This document shows, in pieces, positions 1 through 6,983 of a stretch of 11,033 nucleotides of DNA; the first letter of the stretch is position 1; each line of letters starts with the position of its first letter. The translations under genes and the position numbers were made by a program. Under the pieces are notes generated by a model that was not told the DNA's origin, searched no databases, and saw nothing but the letters and a program-made list of their open reading frames with translations. The stretch is from assembly GCF_030382115.1 (NCBI RefSeq), contig NZ_JAUDRJ010000002.1:198277-209309 (forward strand), given 5' to 3'. This stretch comes from Nostoc sp. GT001. Lineage in GTDB: Bacteria; Cyanobacteriota; Cyanobacteriia; Cyanobacteriales; Nostocaceae.

Positions 1-197
1 TTCATCATGGCCATGACCGTCGTTTTCATTATGCGCTTCCCCAGTTTTAGCAACGGGTTCAGTTTTGCAGCTGTTTCTGTAGTTGCAGTCTTGGTAGCAC
101 TTTCCGAGTTAGCAGCTTGATTCCCAGCATTACAAGCACCCAAAAAGATTAATCCGACACTGCTAACAATTACTAAACTGGTCTTCAGAAATTTCAT
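1..197 (-). pseudogene. N-terminus of a His-rich lipoprotein, probable RND periplasmic adaptor (CzcB/CusB-like), frameshifted, runs off the window
   Basis: The ATG at 197 follows a good AAGGAG ribosome site at 207-212 (9-base gap). The protein opens with a lipoprotein signal: two lysines, a hydrophobic core and the lipobox LGAC, with the lipidated Cys at residue 22. A Thr/Ala/Glu linker follows. At the AAAA run (63-66) the frame is lost. The starting frame then gives an unlikely Leu/Met/Lys-rich tail, whereas the neighbouring frame gives TEPVAKTGEAHNENDGHGHDE-type sequence, whose His/Asp-rich stretch is typical of metal-efflux adaptors. One additional A in the run would restore the reading frame. 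The gene lies 128 bases behind the RND pump gene on the same strand, so the adaptor role is inferred from the lipobox, the metal-binding stretch and the context. The conserved barrel domain lies outside the window, so another metal-binding lipoprotein is possible. Confidence 0.6.
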
Positions 198-325
198 TAA
201 TTCAAACTCCTTGATGTTTTGTAAATTAAAAACTAGTGCATCGGCGCGGAAATAAACCTACCATCTGGGATTTGTAAAAAGCTTGTGGTATGACTATTAT
301 TTCTTTTGACTTTTGCCTTGTTGTG

Positions 326-1423
326 CTAGGCTCTGGCTTCTCCTGCAATTTCTGGCTGAATAATTGGTTCAGCCTTTCTTGGCACCAAAAATCTACCAAA
401 CTGTACATACAAAGCCGGAAGCACTAACAGGGTTAAAGCGGTTGAGGTAAACAATCCACCTAACACTACAACGGCTAGTGGCTGGAGGATTTCTTTTCCA
501 GCTCCACTACCAATTACCAAGGGCCCCATACCCAGAGCAGATGTTAGCGCCGTCATTAAGATAGCAGCCAACCTTTCTACCGACCCTTCCATCAAAGCCT
601 GCCGCAGAGGCTGTCCTTCTGCCATCCTAGAATTGTAGTTCTCAACCAGTAATAGCCCATTCCGTGTAGCAACGCCGAATAAGGTAATAAATCCTACCAT
701 CGAAGCTACAGAGAGAATACCGCCAGCTAAGGCGATGGAAATGACTCCACCCACTAATGCTAAAGGCAAGTTTAGCAAGATCATGATGGTGGCAGGAATC
801 GACTTGACAGCAAAGTAAATCAGGACTGCGATCGCAACAAAAGCTAATCCACCAGCCGAAAGTAAAGTTTTTGTCGCTCCTTCTTGTGCTTCAAATTGAC
901 CACCGTATTCAATAAAATATCCAGAGGGTAATTGCACCTGTTGCTTAACTCTCTCCCGAATATCCTTAATTACAGAACCTAAATCTCGTCCAGCCACATT
1001 GCTGGATACGACAATATAGCGGGAGACATTTTCGCGGTTGATGGTATTGGGGCCTGTACCATAATTGATTTTTGCGACTTGAGCTAAGGGAATTTTTTGT
1101 CCGTTGGGTGTATCAACTAGCAAATTACCGATAATTTCAATATTGTTACGGTATTTTTCTTCCAACCAAACCACCATATCAAAGGTCTGTTGTTCCTCCA
1201 ATACTTGGGAAACGACTCGCCCATTCAGTGCAGTTTCTACTACCTCTGACAATTCGCCAATAGTTAAACCATAGCGGGCTGCTGCATCGCGGTCGAATTG
1301 AATTTGTACCTGTTTAATTGGTACTTGCGGTTCAAGTTGCAAATCTACTAGACCCGAAACCTGGCCCATAGCTGATTGTACTTGTTGACCAAGGGTGCGG
1401 AGTTGTTCCAAATCGGGGCTCAA
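326..1423 (-). pseudogene. Heavy-metal RND efflux pump, C-terminal third (frame-shifted piece 3 of 3)
   Basis: This is the last third of an HME-RND proton/metal antiporter. The second periplasmic porter region comes first (GLVDLQLEPQVPIKQ, then FDRDAAARYGLTIGELSEVV), followed by the C-terminal membrane bundle (TM8-12). Family landmarks are FGVATRNGLLLVENYNSRM and EILQPLAVVVLGGLFTSTAL near the end. The natural stop is TAG at 326-328. The apparent start at 1423 is only a TTG. Real continuity with the middle piece is regained at CCCGAT (about 1413-1418), where deleting one C from the CCCC run (1415-1418 on the plus strand) joins KIFE to PDLEQLRTL. With the other two pieces and two bases removed, the gene is 3,120 nt, or 1,039 residues, the normal size for this family. 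This piece alone cannot form a pump. Confidence 0.85.
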
Positions 1424-3053
1424 AAATTTTCACAGCGATCGCACTCCGTACACCTGAGAGTACCTCATCCATCCGATGCGAAATAAACCCGCCGATATTG
1501 GGAACGACTCCGGGAATTTTATCAAATTCTTGACGAATCATTTCAATTGTTTTTTCTCGATCTTTTGCCCCCTCCTCGCTGAGTTGAACATCTATTTCCG
1601 CCCCGTTTACACCAGCTACCTCAGTATCCCCCACAGCCCGTCCAGAGCGCAGTTGAGCTGTTTCAACCGCAGGATTGTTTTTCAGGGCTTCTTCGATCGC
1701 TAACCCTACTTGATTAGTGGCATTCAGAGATTGACCAGGCATTAAAACTGCGGCGATCACCAAAGAGCGGTCTTGGAATTCTGGTAAAAAAACTTGCCCT
1801 AAGGAGAGTAATATCATGACTGAAGCCACAAAACTAGCGATTGCACCTGTCAAAATAATCTTGGGGCGACGTAGAGAAAATTTCAAAAACGGGCGATACA
1901 GACGGTGAGAAAATCGTTCAACCCAAGTTTCTGTACTTGGTAAACGCCGATTTACTAGCAAAAGGGCACACAGTGCTGGAGTCAATGTCAGTGCTACTAA
2001 GGTAGAAGCGCCAATTGACAGCAAATAAGCTATACCCATTGGTGTAAAAATCCGACCTTCCACCCCAGAAAGCGCAAAGATTGGTGCAAAGACGACTGCA
2101 ATAATAATTGTCGAAAATAACACGCTCACCCGCACCTCCACTGAGCCATTAAAAACAACTTGCAGTGGTGGCACAGGATTGCCTGCTGTCTGGTTTTCTC
2201 GCAAACGGCGGTAGACGTTCTCCATATCGACAATTGCATCATCCACCACCGAACCAATCGCAACAACCAGCCCGCCCAAAGTCATCGTATTGATGCCTTG
2301 TCCCGTCCAATTCAGGATCAACATTCCCAACAATAAAGACACGGGAATCGCGCTCAAGGTAATGATCACCGTGCGCCAATTTATCAGAAATAAAATCAAG
2401 ATGACACAAACGATGATTGTGCCATCACGCAGAGCTTCTTCAACGTTTTTGAGCGAGGCTTCGATAAAATCTTCCTGACGGAAAGTAGTTGTAATTTTGA
2501 CATCTTTAGGCAGACCAGCTTGAATTTCCTCCATTGCTGTCTCAGCCGCCTTCGTCACTTTTGGCGTATCTGCTGTTGGCTGTTTGTTGATTGTCAAAAT
2601 TACCGCTTTTTTACCCGCAAAACTGCCATCGCCGCGTTTGAGTGCTGCACCGATTTGTACATCCGCCACTTGTTCCAACAATACTGGCGTGCCATTTTTG
2701 GCTTTAATTACTGATTTCTTCAGCTGTTCAATAGATTCAATCCGCCCTACCCCTCGCACCAAAGTTTCTTGGTCGGGAGTAATTAAAAATCCCCCTGGTG
2801 CATTAGCGTTGGCTGCTTGTGCTGCTTTGGTGACATCATCAAGAGAAACATTAAACGCCTTCAGTTTATCGGGGTTTACCAGTACTTGATACTGACGCTC
2901 ATCCCCACCAAATATGACGACATTACTTACACCAGGGACAGCAAGCAGGCGGTTTTTCACTTGCCAGTTGACAATCCGCCAGACCTCCATCATCGGAGTG
3001 GTTTCAGAAGTAAAGGCATATTTGACAGTCCATCCCAAGGGGGAACTAACCAA
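1332..3053 (-). pseudogene. Heavy-metal RND efflux pump, middle part with the proton-relay helix (frame-shifted piece 2 of 3)
   Basis: This piece covers the first periplasmic porter half, TM2-6, the loop and TM7, and the start of the second periplasmic half. Homology runs from VSSPLGW (about 3047) to AVKIF (about 1420). The last 28 or so residues, after KIFE, are out-of-frame sequence. The TM4 proton-relay signature reads AIGSVVDDAIVDMEN at about 2218-2262, with paired Asp residues in the helix. From memory of the Nies HME classes, VVDDAIVD-EN followed by RRLREN resembles HME5 (the group of Synechocystis NrsA, nickel) more than the CzcA signature (DFG-IVDGAV) or the CusA signature (VDAAIVM). 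The substrate remains an inference. The apparent TTG start at 3053 is an artefact of the upstream frameshift. Confidence 0.85.
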
Positions 3054-3447
3054 GCAGAACCTCTGGGTTGTCTACACCTTGCGGTAGTTGACTGCGTGCT
3101 TGTTGCAACCGTTCTGTCACCAATTGACGAGCGCGATAAATTTCTGTGTCCACGCTAAAAGTCGCTCTCACAGCCGAAAGACCTACAGCTGAGGAAGAAC
3201 GCAATGCTTCTAGTCCGGGAGTGCCATTAATCAAACTTTCTATCGGTCGAGTAACTAGGGATTCAACCTCCTCTGGGGCAAGTCCTGGGGCTTCGGTCAT
3301 AATTTCCACTTGGGGTGGAGCAAAGTTGGGAAATACATCCAGTGGCATTTGCGTAAGGCCGAGAAAGCCCCAAACAGATATGAGGATGGAAGCAATAACT
3401 ACTAGCCAGCGTTGAGCAATCGACCATTTAACAATAGAATTAAGCAT
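3046..3447 (-). pseudogene. Heavy-metal RND efflux pump, N-terminal part (frame-shifted piece 1 of 3)
   Basis: This is the true start of the pump gene: ATG at 3447, with no strong ribosome site in front. TM1 spans roughly residues 13-31 (WLVVIASILISVWGFLGL). The first porter subdomain follows with the family landmarks LDVFPNFAPPQVEIMTEAPG and EEVESLVTRPIE, and then FSVDTEIYRARQLVTERL. Translation stops prematurely at TAG (3046-3048) after NPEVLLG. Removing one G of the GG pair at 3050-3051 turns this into NPEVLLVSSPLGW and runs on into the middle piece. The protein would sit in the inner membrane as a trimer exporting divalent cations through an adaptor and an outer-membrane channel. The gene is first in a minus-strand operon with the lipoprotein at 197. 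Confidence 0.85.
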
Positions 3448-3526
3448 TTTTAAATGTTTTAAGGGATGTCTGCTTGCTGTGCAGCTAAGTAAGTTTAAAG
3501 ATCAAGTACTTTACCTACTCTCCCAA

Positions 3527-3549
3527 ATGAAGATGAAATTGAGATGAAA
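3527..3549 (-). promoter_or_regulatory. TTTCAT direct repeat, candidate response-regulator site ahead of the RND pump gene
   Basis: On the minus strand TTTCAT (3549-3544), five bases, TTTCAT (3538-3533) and then CTTCAT (3532-3527) lie 80-100 bases upstream of the pump start. The two perfect copies are 11 bases apart, one helical turn, as is usual for OmpR/PhoB-type response regulators. From memory, a TTTCAT-N5-TTTCAT repeat was described for the copper regulator CopR of Synechocystis; I could not check this. Binding is inferred from the pattern and the neighbouring gene. Confidence 0.4.
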
Positions 3550-3683
3550 TTTTTAGCTTAAACTTCAAGTTGCCTCACGTCTGTCCCTTCAGGAAGCGTG
3601 GGATGAATTTTTGAGCATTGTTACTAAACCATCAACAGTCAATCTAATTCGCAATTGGTAATTCCAATGGGAACCCGGCAGAA

Positions 3684-3855
3684 GGTTGCAATCACGACTT
3701 GGAAGGTAATTTTGGAAGCCTTATGGAACAAGGGCTTTAGAGCCTATACCTGACGCTTGTTTCTACGGAGAAACAGGTTTTCGGGGTGTTTTGAGGACTT
3801 AACCCTCCAAATCGTGAACTTATCTCGTTAGCCGTTGCTGGAGAACGTTGCAATA
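3684..3855 (+). ncRNA. Candidate structured RNA, unidentified (orientation uncertain)
   Basis: Pairing seen by eye: TTGCAA at 3686-3691 can pair with TTGCAA at 3848-3853 as a closing stem. Directly inside, 3692-3703 pairs with 3806-3817 (11 of 12 positions, one C/A mismatch), possibly extended by GG/CC after a bulge. Within this long stem, 3716-3722 pairs with 3731-3737, and TGTTTCT at 3758-3764 pairs with AGAAACA at 3769-3775 around an ACGG loop. An alternative hairpin, 3732-3736 with 3741-3745, competes with the first inner one, the kind of exclusive pairing found in switches. I do not recognise the family. The arrangement lacks the conserved cores of cobalamin and yybP-ykoY switches as I know them. 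If on the plus strand it would lie about 310 bases ahead of hupE; if on the minus strand, about 240 ahead of the pump. The call rests on pairing alone. Confidence 0.3.
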
Positions 3856-4155
3856 TATATTGGGCATAGTTTTTAACCTATTCTCTCTATCTTTGCCGCA
3901 TATCATATTCCCAAAAAGGATCTTTTTGAAGGGCGGTTAAGAGAATTGATAACTTGCATAATAAAATAGTTAAAAAATATGAATTTATTGCCAATATATT
4001 CAGTGCAACCGTACACAATCCGATATTGTCTGAATGCTACATCGGTTCTGGAGGAGTTAGTTACCAGCGTTAACAGGGAGACTTTAATGTTAAACGACTA
4101 TCACGCTCTGGTTGCTGAGTCACGATGTTTATTGATCTATTTAAACTCTAATATT

Positions 4156-4160
4156 GGGAG
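4156..4160 (+). promoter_or_regulatory. Ribosome binding site fixing the hupE start
   Basis: GGGAG lies seven bases before the GTG at 4168. No ATG in this frame lies between 4087 and the conserved signal peptide, and the ATGs further upstream (3979, 4087) have no comparable site. Confidence 0.6.
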
Positions 4161-4167
4161 ATACACA

Positions 4168-4851
4168 GTGTTAAAAATCCAGCTTGTTGCTAACTACAAA
4201 CAAAAATCATCAACGGTAACTTCAACAAAGTTTTACTTAGGAATTGCCTTCTTAACTTGCATAGGACTTTTAAGTGCTGCTCATCCAGCTTTAGCACATC
4301 ATGCCATTGGTGGTAAAACACCGTCTAATTTCTTTGAAGGGTTTTTGTCTGGGTTAGCCCACCCCGTTATTGGTCTTGACCATTTTGCCTTTGTGGTTGC
4401 TATTGGTTTACTTAGTGCTAGACAACAAAATGGATTGTTAATTCCAGTAGCTTTCGTTTTGACAGCTATGGCTGGAACTGGAATTCATATACTGAAATTC
4501 GATTTACCCTTAAGTGAGATCGTCATCGCTAGTTCGGTGATTGCTTTTGGTGCAATGTTACTGCTATCGAAAAAACCTAATTGGTTTGTGCTAGCTTTGT
4601 TAGGAGCAGTTGCTGGTTTATTTCATGGTTATGCTTACGGTGAGTCCATTGTCGGCGCACAAATGACACCGCTAGTAGCTTACCTAGCAGGCTTCACTTT
4701 AATACAATATGGGATTGCTATCGGTGCGTTACTAATTGGTAAAGTTGTAAGCGAAAAATTTGCCAATCAATTCTTAAAGATACTGCAATTTATTGGTTTG
4801 GCTATTTGTTCAATAGGAGTTGTTTTCTTGACCACTTCTCTCGTTGGTTAA
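4168..4851 (+). CDS. hupE: HupE/UreJ family nickel/cobalt permease
   Basis: This is a 227-residue inner-membrane protein of the HupE/UreJ family, which takes up nickel or cobalt for hydrogenase, urease or cobalamin. GTG at 4168 is preferred because GGGAG sits seven bases upstream and the protein then begins with a signal peptide ending PALA (residue 43). The mature N-terminus would be HH, and these histidines are the expected first metal ligands. The family signature HPVIGLDH is at residues 65-72 and the second conserved motif FHGYAYGE at 152-159, both on predicted helices. About six membrane segments follow. The length is normal and the gene looks intact. It is transcribed away from the RND pump, whose helix signature resembles nickel exporters, so import and export of the same metal may be paired here. 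Whether the metal is Ni or Co cannot be read from the sequence. Confidence 0.9.
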   Translation: MLKIQLVANYKQKSSTVTSTKFYLGIAFLTCIGLLSAAHPALAHHAIGGKTPSNFFEGFLSGLAHPVIGLDHFAFVVAIGLLSARQQNGLLIPVAFVLTAMAGTGIHILKFDLPLSEIVIASSVIAFGAMLLLSKKPNWFVLALLGAVAGLFHGYAYGESIVGAQMTPLVAYLAGFTLIQYGIAIGALLIGKVVSEKFANQFLKILQFIGLAICSIGVVFLTTSLVG

Positions 4852-4883
4852 GAGCAAAGGCTTTAATTAAAATTTTGCAGATT

Positions 4884-4911
4884 GGTGGGTTATGAATCAC
4901 GCTAACCCACC
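4884..4911 (+). terminator. Hairpin behind hupE, terminator-like repeat
   Basis: GGTGGGTTA (4884-4892) and TAACCCACC (4903-4911) form a perfect 9-bp stem with a 10-base loop, 32 bases after the hupE stop. There is no long U tract, so it may act as a weak terminator or simply be one of the GTGGGTTA palindromic repeats common in Nostoc-type genomes. Confidence 0.45.
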
Positions 4912-5027
4912 TCAATAGATTATAAAAGTTGTGAATTTTTTATAGTATTACTACTTAAAATCTTGATGCCAAACTCAGCAGACACATAACAAATAGAATA
5001 CACCTAACTTTCCTTACAATCAAAATA

Positions 5028-5108
5028 CTAGTAAACCATTGGTGCTTGACCGCGCAGGACGCGTAGACAATTCATACAATATGGGCAGTCGCAACCAAAT
5101 AGCTGCAT
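5028..5108 (-). CDS. Possible Cys-rich micro-ORF of 26 residues (or gene remnant)
   Basis: ATG at 5108 opens a 26-residue frame containing GCDCPYCMNC, four cysteines in a zinc-ribbon-like or redox-like spacing, and ending RGQAPMVY. A purine-rich AGAAGAAAG precedes the ATG at rather short range. After the stop the same frame continues YFDCKES, so it may be the tail of a longer decayed gene. The overlapping frame on the same strand (MLDFTEEES...) would join it near 5110 after a one-base shift. I do not recognise the family; it is called only because the Cys pattern is non-random. Confidence 0.2.
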   Translation of the reverse strand: MQLFGCDCPYCMNCLRVLRGQAPMVY

Positions 5109-5219
5109 TGCTTTCTTCTTCGGTAAAGTCTAGCATTGCAATTTTCTTATTACATGACTGTGCCGAGTTAACTGTCGATATAGGTGTAGAACGGCGAAAC
5201 ATTAAATCCTTAATTGAAT

Positions 5220-5258
5220 AACCCAACTATTCCGTAAGGTTTGTTGAAAAGTTGGGTT
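5220..5258. repeat. Inverted repeat, AACCCAACT / AGTTGGGTT
   Basis: A perfect 9-bp stem (5220-5228 with 5250-5258) encloses a 21-base loop, just outside the IS1182-type element. It could be a minus-strand terminator left over from the TPR gene, which ended here before the insertion, or an intergenic repeat. Confidence 0.4.
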
Positions 5259-5280
5259 TGACAATTATTTTGAATTACTT

Positions 5281-5296
5281 AGGGCTTGCTGAAAAA
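5281..5296 (+). repeat. Left terminal inverted repeat of the IS1182-type element
   Basis: AGGGCTTGCTGAAAAA, preceded by target copy ACTT (5277-5280). It matches the right end perfectly. Confidence 0.85.
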
Positions 5297-5426
5297 AAAG
5301 AAAAGGTTGCAGTATCTAGATTATCAGACCAAAGAAGTATATTCCGGTGCAAGATTTGAAGGTAAAATAGCCCAAAATCCTTGCATGACTGTGGTCAGAC
5401 GAGATAAGCGTGTATCCGATGTAACC

Positions 5427-6938
5427 ATGTACCGAAAAGAAGAATCAACTCCAATTCCACCAGAAAATTTTGAACTTCCATTTGAGGGAAAGTTATCATC
5501 AGATAATCGTTGGGTACTTATGGCAAATTTCATACCCTGGACAGAATTTGAGTCGGAATATTCTTCCGGGTTCTCCGCAGAGATGGGGGCACCAGCAAAG
5601 TCATTTCGGATGGCGTTAGGTGCATTAATAATAAAAGAGAAACTAGGCATAAGTGACAGAGAAACAGTAGAGCAAATCAAAGAGAACCCTTATCTACAGT
5701 ATTTTATAGGCATATCATCTTATAGTAATGAAACTCCATTTGACGCATCAATGTTAGTACACTTTCGTGAAAGAATTAGTGCTGATTTTGTTAACAAAGT
5801 TAATCAAAAAATGGTGAAGAAGATGCTTGAGACAACATCTTCGATTGACAATGAAAAAAAAACAGAAGAATCAGAAAAAGAAGTAACTAGTCCAAAAAAT
5901 CTGGGGAAATTAATATTAGATGCCACTTGTGCGCCAGGTGATATTAGCTATCCAACAGATTTAGGGCTACTAAATCAAGCCAGAAGGCAGACAGAAAAAA
6001 TTATAGACTTTCTTTATGAACAGGTACTGGGTCAATTAGATAAAAAACCTAGAACATATCGGCAGGTAGCAAGAAAAGATTATCTAGAAGTAGCTAAAAA
6101 ACGTCGTGTTTCCCAAAAAGACCGGAGAAAAGCTATAAGAAAACAGCTTCAATATATTAAAAGAAACTTATTTCATATTGACCAGCTAATCAGTTCAGGA
6201 GCAACTCTAGAAAATTTAATAAACAGACAATATAAGATGTTACTTGTAGTCGGAGAAGTCTATCGTCAAATGCTCTGGTTATATGAAAATAAAAAACAAA
6301 GTATTGATGATCGTATCGTCAGTTTAACTCAACCACATATCCGTCCCATTGTCCGAGGAAAAGCTGGTAAATCCGTGGAATTTGGAGCAAAATTGTCGGC
6401 TAGCTGCTTTGATGGGTTTATATTTTTAGACCATATTAGTTGGGATAATTTTAATGAATCAGGAGACTTAAAAGCACAAGTAGAATCATTTAAAAACTAC
6501 ACTGGCTATTATCCAGAATCCGTTCATGTTGATAAAATTTACCGGACACGAGAGAATCGAGCTTGGTGTAAAGAACGAGGTATTAGAATTAGTGGAAACC
6601 CTTTAGGCAGACCTCCAGCCAATGTAAGTAAGGAAAAAAAGAAGCAAGCTTTAGAAGATGAAAGAATTCGTAATTCTATTGAGGGAAAGTTTGGACAAGC
6701 TAAAAGAAGATTTAGCCTGGGTAGAGTGATGGCGAAACTGTCTCATACTTCTAAAACTGCAATTGCTATTACTTTTTTAGTAATGAATCTTTCTACTCAA
6801 CTGTCACGCTTTAAGAGTACTTTTTTATGTCTATTTTTGAAAATAACACCTTTTTTTCCCTCTAATATTATTGAAAATTATGGTTTAGCCAATCAAAAAC
6901 AACAAAAACTTATATTTAGGGCTTGCTTGAATAACTGA
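5427..6938 (+). CDS. IS1182-family transposase
   Basis: A DDE transposase that cuts and inserts the surrounding element. From ATG 5427 it has 503 residues, normal for the family. The frame is open back to a TTG inside the left repeat (5286) and has another ATG at 5385, but none of these has a clear ribosome site. 5427 is chosen because relatives start close to MYRKE. The N-terminal helical domain carries the conserved block GAPAKSFRMALGALIIKEKL and NPYLQYFIG (DUF772-like). The catalytic core shows D in LILDATCAPGDISYPTD, a central basic helical insertion, D in HVDKIYRTRENRAWCKERG, and E in IRNSIEGKFGQAKRRFSLG. The C-terminus has a hydrophobic tail. No frameshift or internal stop was seen, so the gene looks functional. 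Confidence 0.9.
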   Translation: MYRKEESTPIPPENFELPFEGKLSSDNRWVLMANFIPWTEFESEYSSGFSAEMGAPAKSFRMALGALIIKEKLGISDRETVEQIKENPYLQYFIGISSYSNETPFDASMLVHFRERISADFVNKVNQKMVKKMLETTSSIDNEKKTEESEKEVTSPKNLGKLILDATCAPGDISYPTDLGLLNQARRQTEKIIDFLYEQVLGQLDKKPRTYRQVARKDYLEVAKKRRVSQKDRRKAIRKQLQYIKRNLFHIDQLISSGATLENLINRQYKMLLVVGEVYRQMLWLYENKKQSIDDRIVSLTQPHIRPIVRGKAGKSVEFGAKLSASCFDGFIFLDHISWDNFNESGDLKAQVESFKNYTGYYPESVHVDKIYRTRENRAWCKERGIRISGNPLGRPPANVSKEKKKQALEDERIRNSIEGKFGQAKRRFSLGRVMAKLSHTSKTAIAITFLVMNLSTQLSRFKSTFLCLFLKITPFFPSNIIENYGLANQKQQKLIFRACLNN

Positions 6939-6965
6939 CCAATCCTGATCTTGCTTTTTTATGAC

Positions 6966-6981
6966 TTTTTCAGCAAGCCCT
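6966..6981 (-). repeat. Right terminal inverted repeat of the IS1182-type element
   Basis: TTTTTCAGCAAGCCCT on the plus strand, the exact complement of the left end, followed by target copy ACTT (6982-6985). Confidence 0.85.
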
Positions 6982-6983
6982 AC

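Larger units (their letters stand above)
3448..4167. other. 720-base gene-free region between the divergent pump and hupE genes
   Basis: No convincing coding sequence was found on either strand. An in-frame extension of hupE back to 3979 has no ribosome site and no domain, so it is read as leader. The region should hold both divergent promoters. It contains the TTTCAT repeat near the pump gene, an imperfect CACG/CGTG hairpin at about 3573-3602, a small ATTGG/CCAAT hairpin at 3654-3668, the foldable segment 3684-3855, and the perfect palindrome CAATATATATTG at 3851-3862. The last 200 bases before hupE are AT-rich with several loose -10-like boxes, none of which stands out. Confidence 0.6.
4852..5280. 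other. 429-base intergenic stretch between hupE and the IS1182-type element
   Basis: The stretch holds a terminator-like hairpin just behind hupE, a Cys-rich micro-ORF at 5028-5108 and a second inverted repeat at 5220-5258. Two overlapping 60-68 residue reading frames on opposite strands (5039-5221 plus, 5020-5226 minus) begin with TTG codons and show no recognisable domain, so neither is called a gene. Confidence 0.6.
5281..6981 (+). mobile_element. IS1182-type insertion sequence, complete, 1,701 bp
   Basis: The ends are perfect 16-bp inverted repeats (AGGGCTTGCTGAAAAA at 5281-5296 and its complement at 6966-6981), flanked by the 4-base direct repeat ACTT (5277-5280 and 6982-6985). A single transposase gene fills the element. 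It is AT-rich and lacks the HIP1 sites of the surrounding genome. The right-hand ACTT overlaps the TPR stop codon (complement of 6984-6986), which the duplication preserves. The intact repeats, intact gene and exact target duplication suggest a recent and possibly still active copy. Confidence 0.9.

Noticed and set aside
2290..3415. Several plus-strand frames of 60-113 residues opposite the RND pump
   Set aside because: Antisense shadows. The minus-strand pieces carry unmistakable RND motifs.
3570..3605. End of an IS200/IS605 element or omega-RNA remnant (AAGCGTGGGATGAAT)
   Set aside because: The hairpin is imperfect, there is no tnpA or tnpB sequence nearby, and no second end was found.
3660..3860. 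Cobalamin riboswitch ahead of hupE
   Set aside because: A GGGAACCCGG string tempts, but the rest of the conserved B12 box and core is absent, so only an unidentified fold is claimed.
3979..4167. 63-codon upstream extension of hupE to ATG 3979
   Set aside because: It has no ribosome site and no signal-peptide logic. The GTG at 4168 has GGGAG at the right distance and puts the signal peptide at the N-terminus.
5020..5226. 68- and 60-residue frames on opposite strands
   Set aside because: Both start with TTG and lack domains and ribosome sites. At most a remnant is present, see the micro-ORF.
5286..5426. Transposase start at TTG 5286 inside the left inverted repeat
   Set aside because: The Lys-rich start comes from reading the repeat, and relatives begin near MYRKE at 5427.
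5324..5680. 118-residue frame antisense to the transposase
   Set aside because: Shadow of a well-supported transposase on the other strand.
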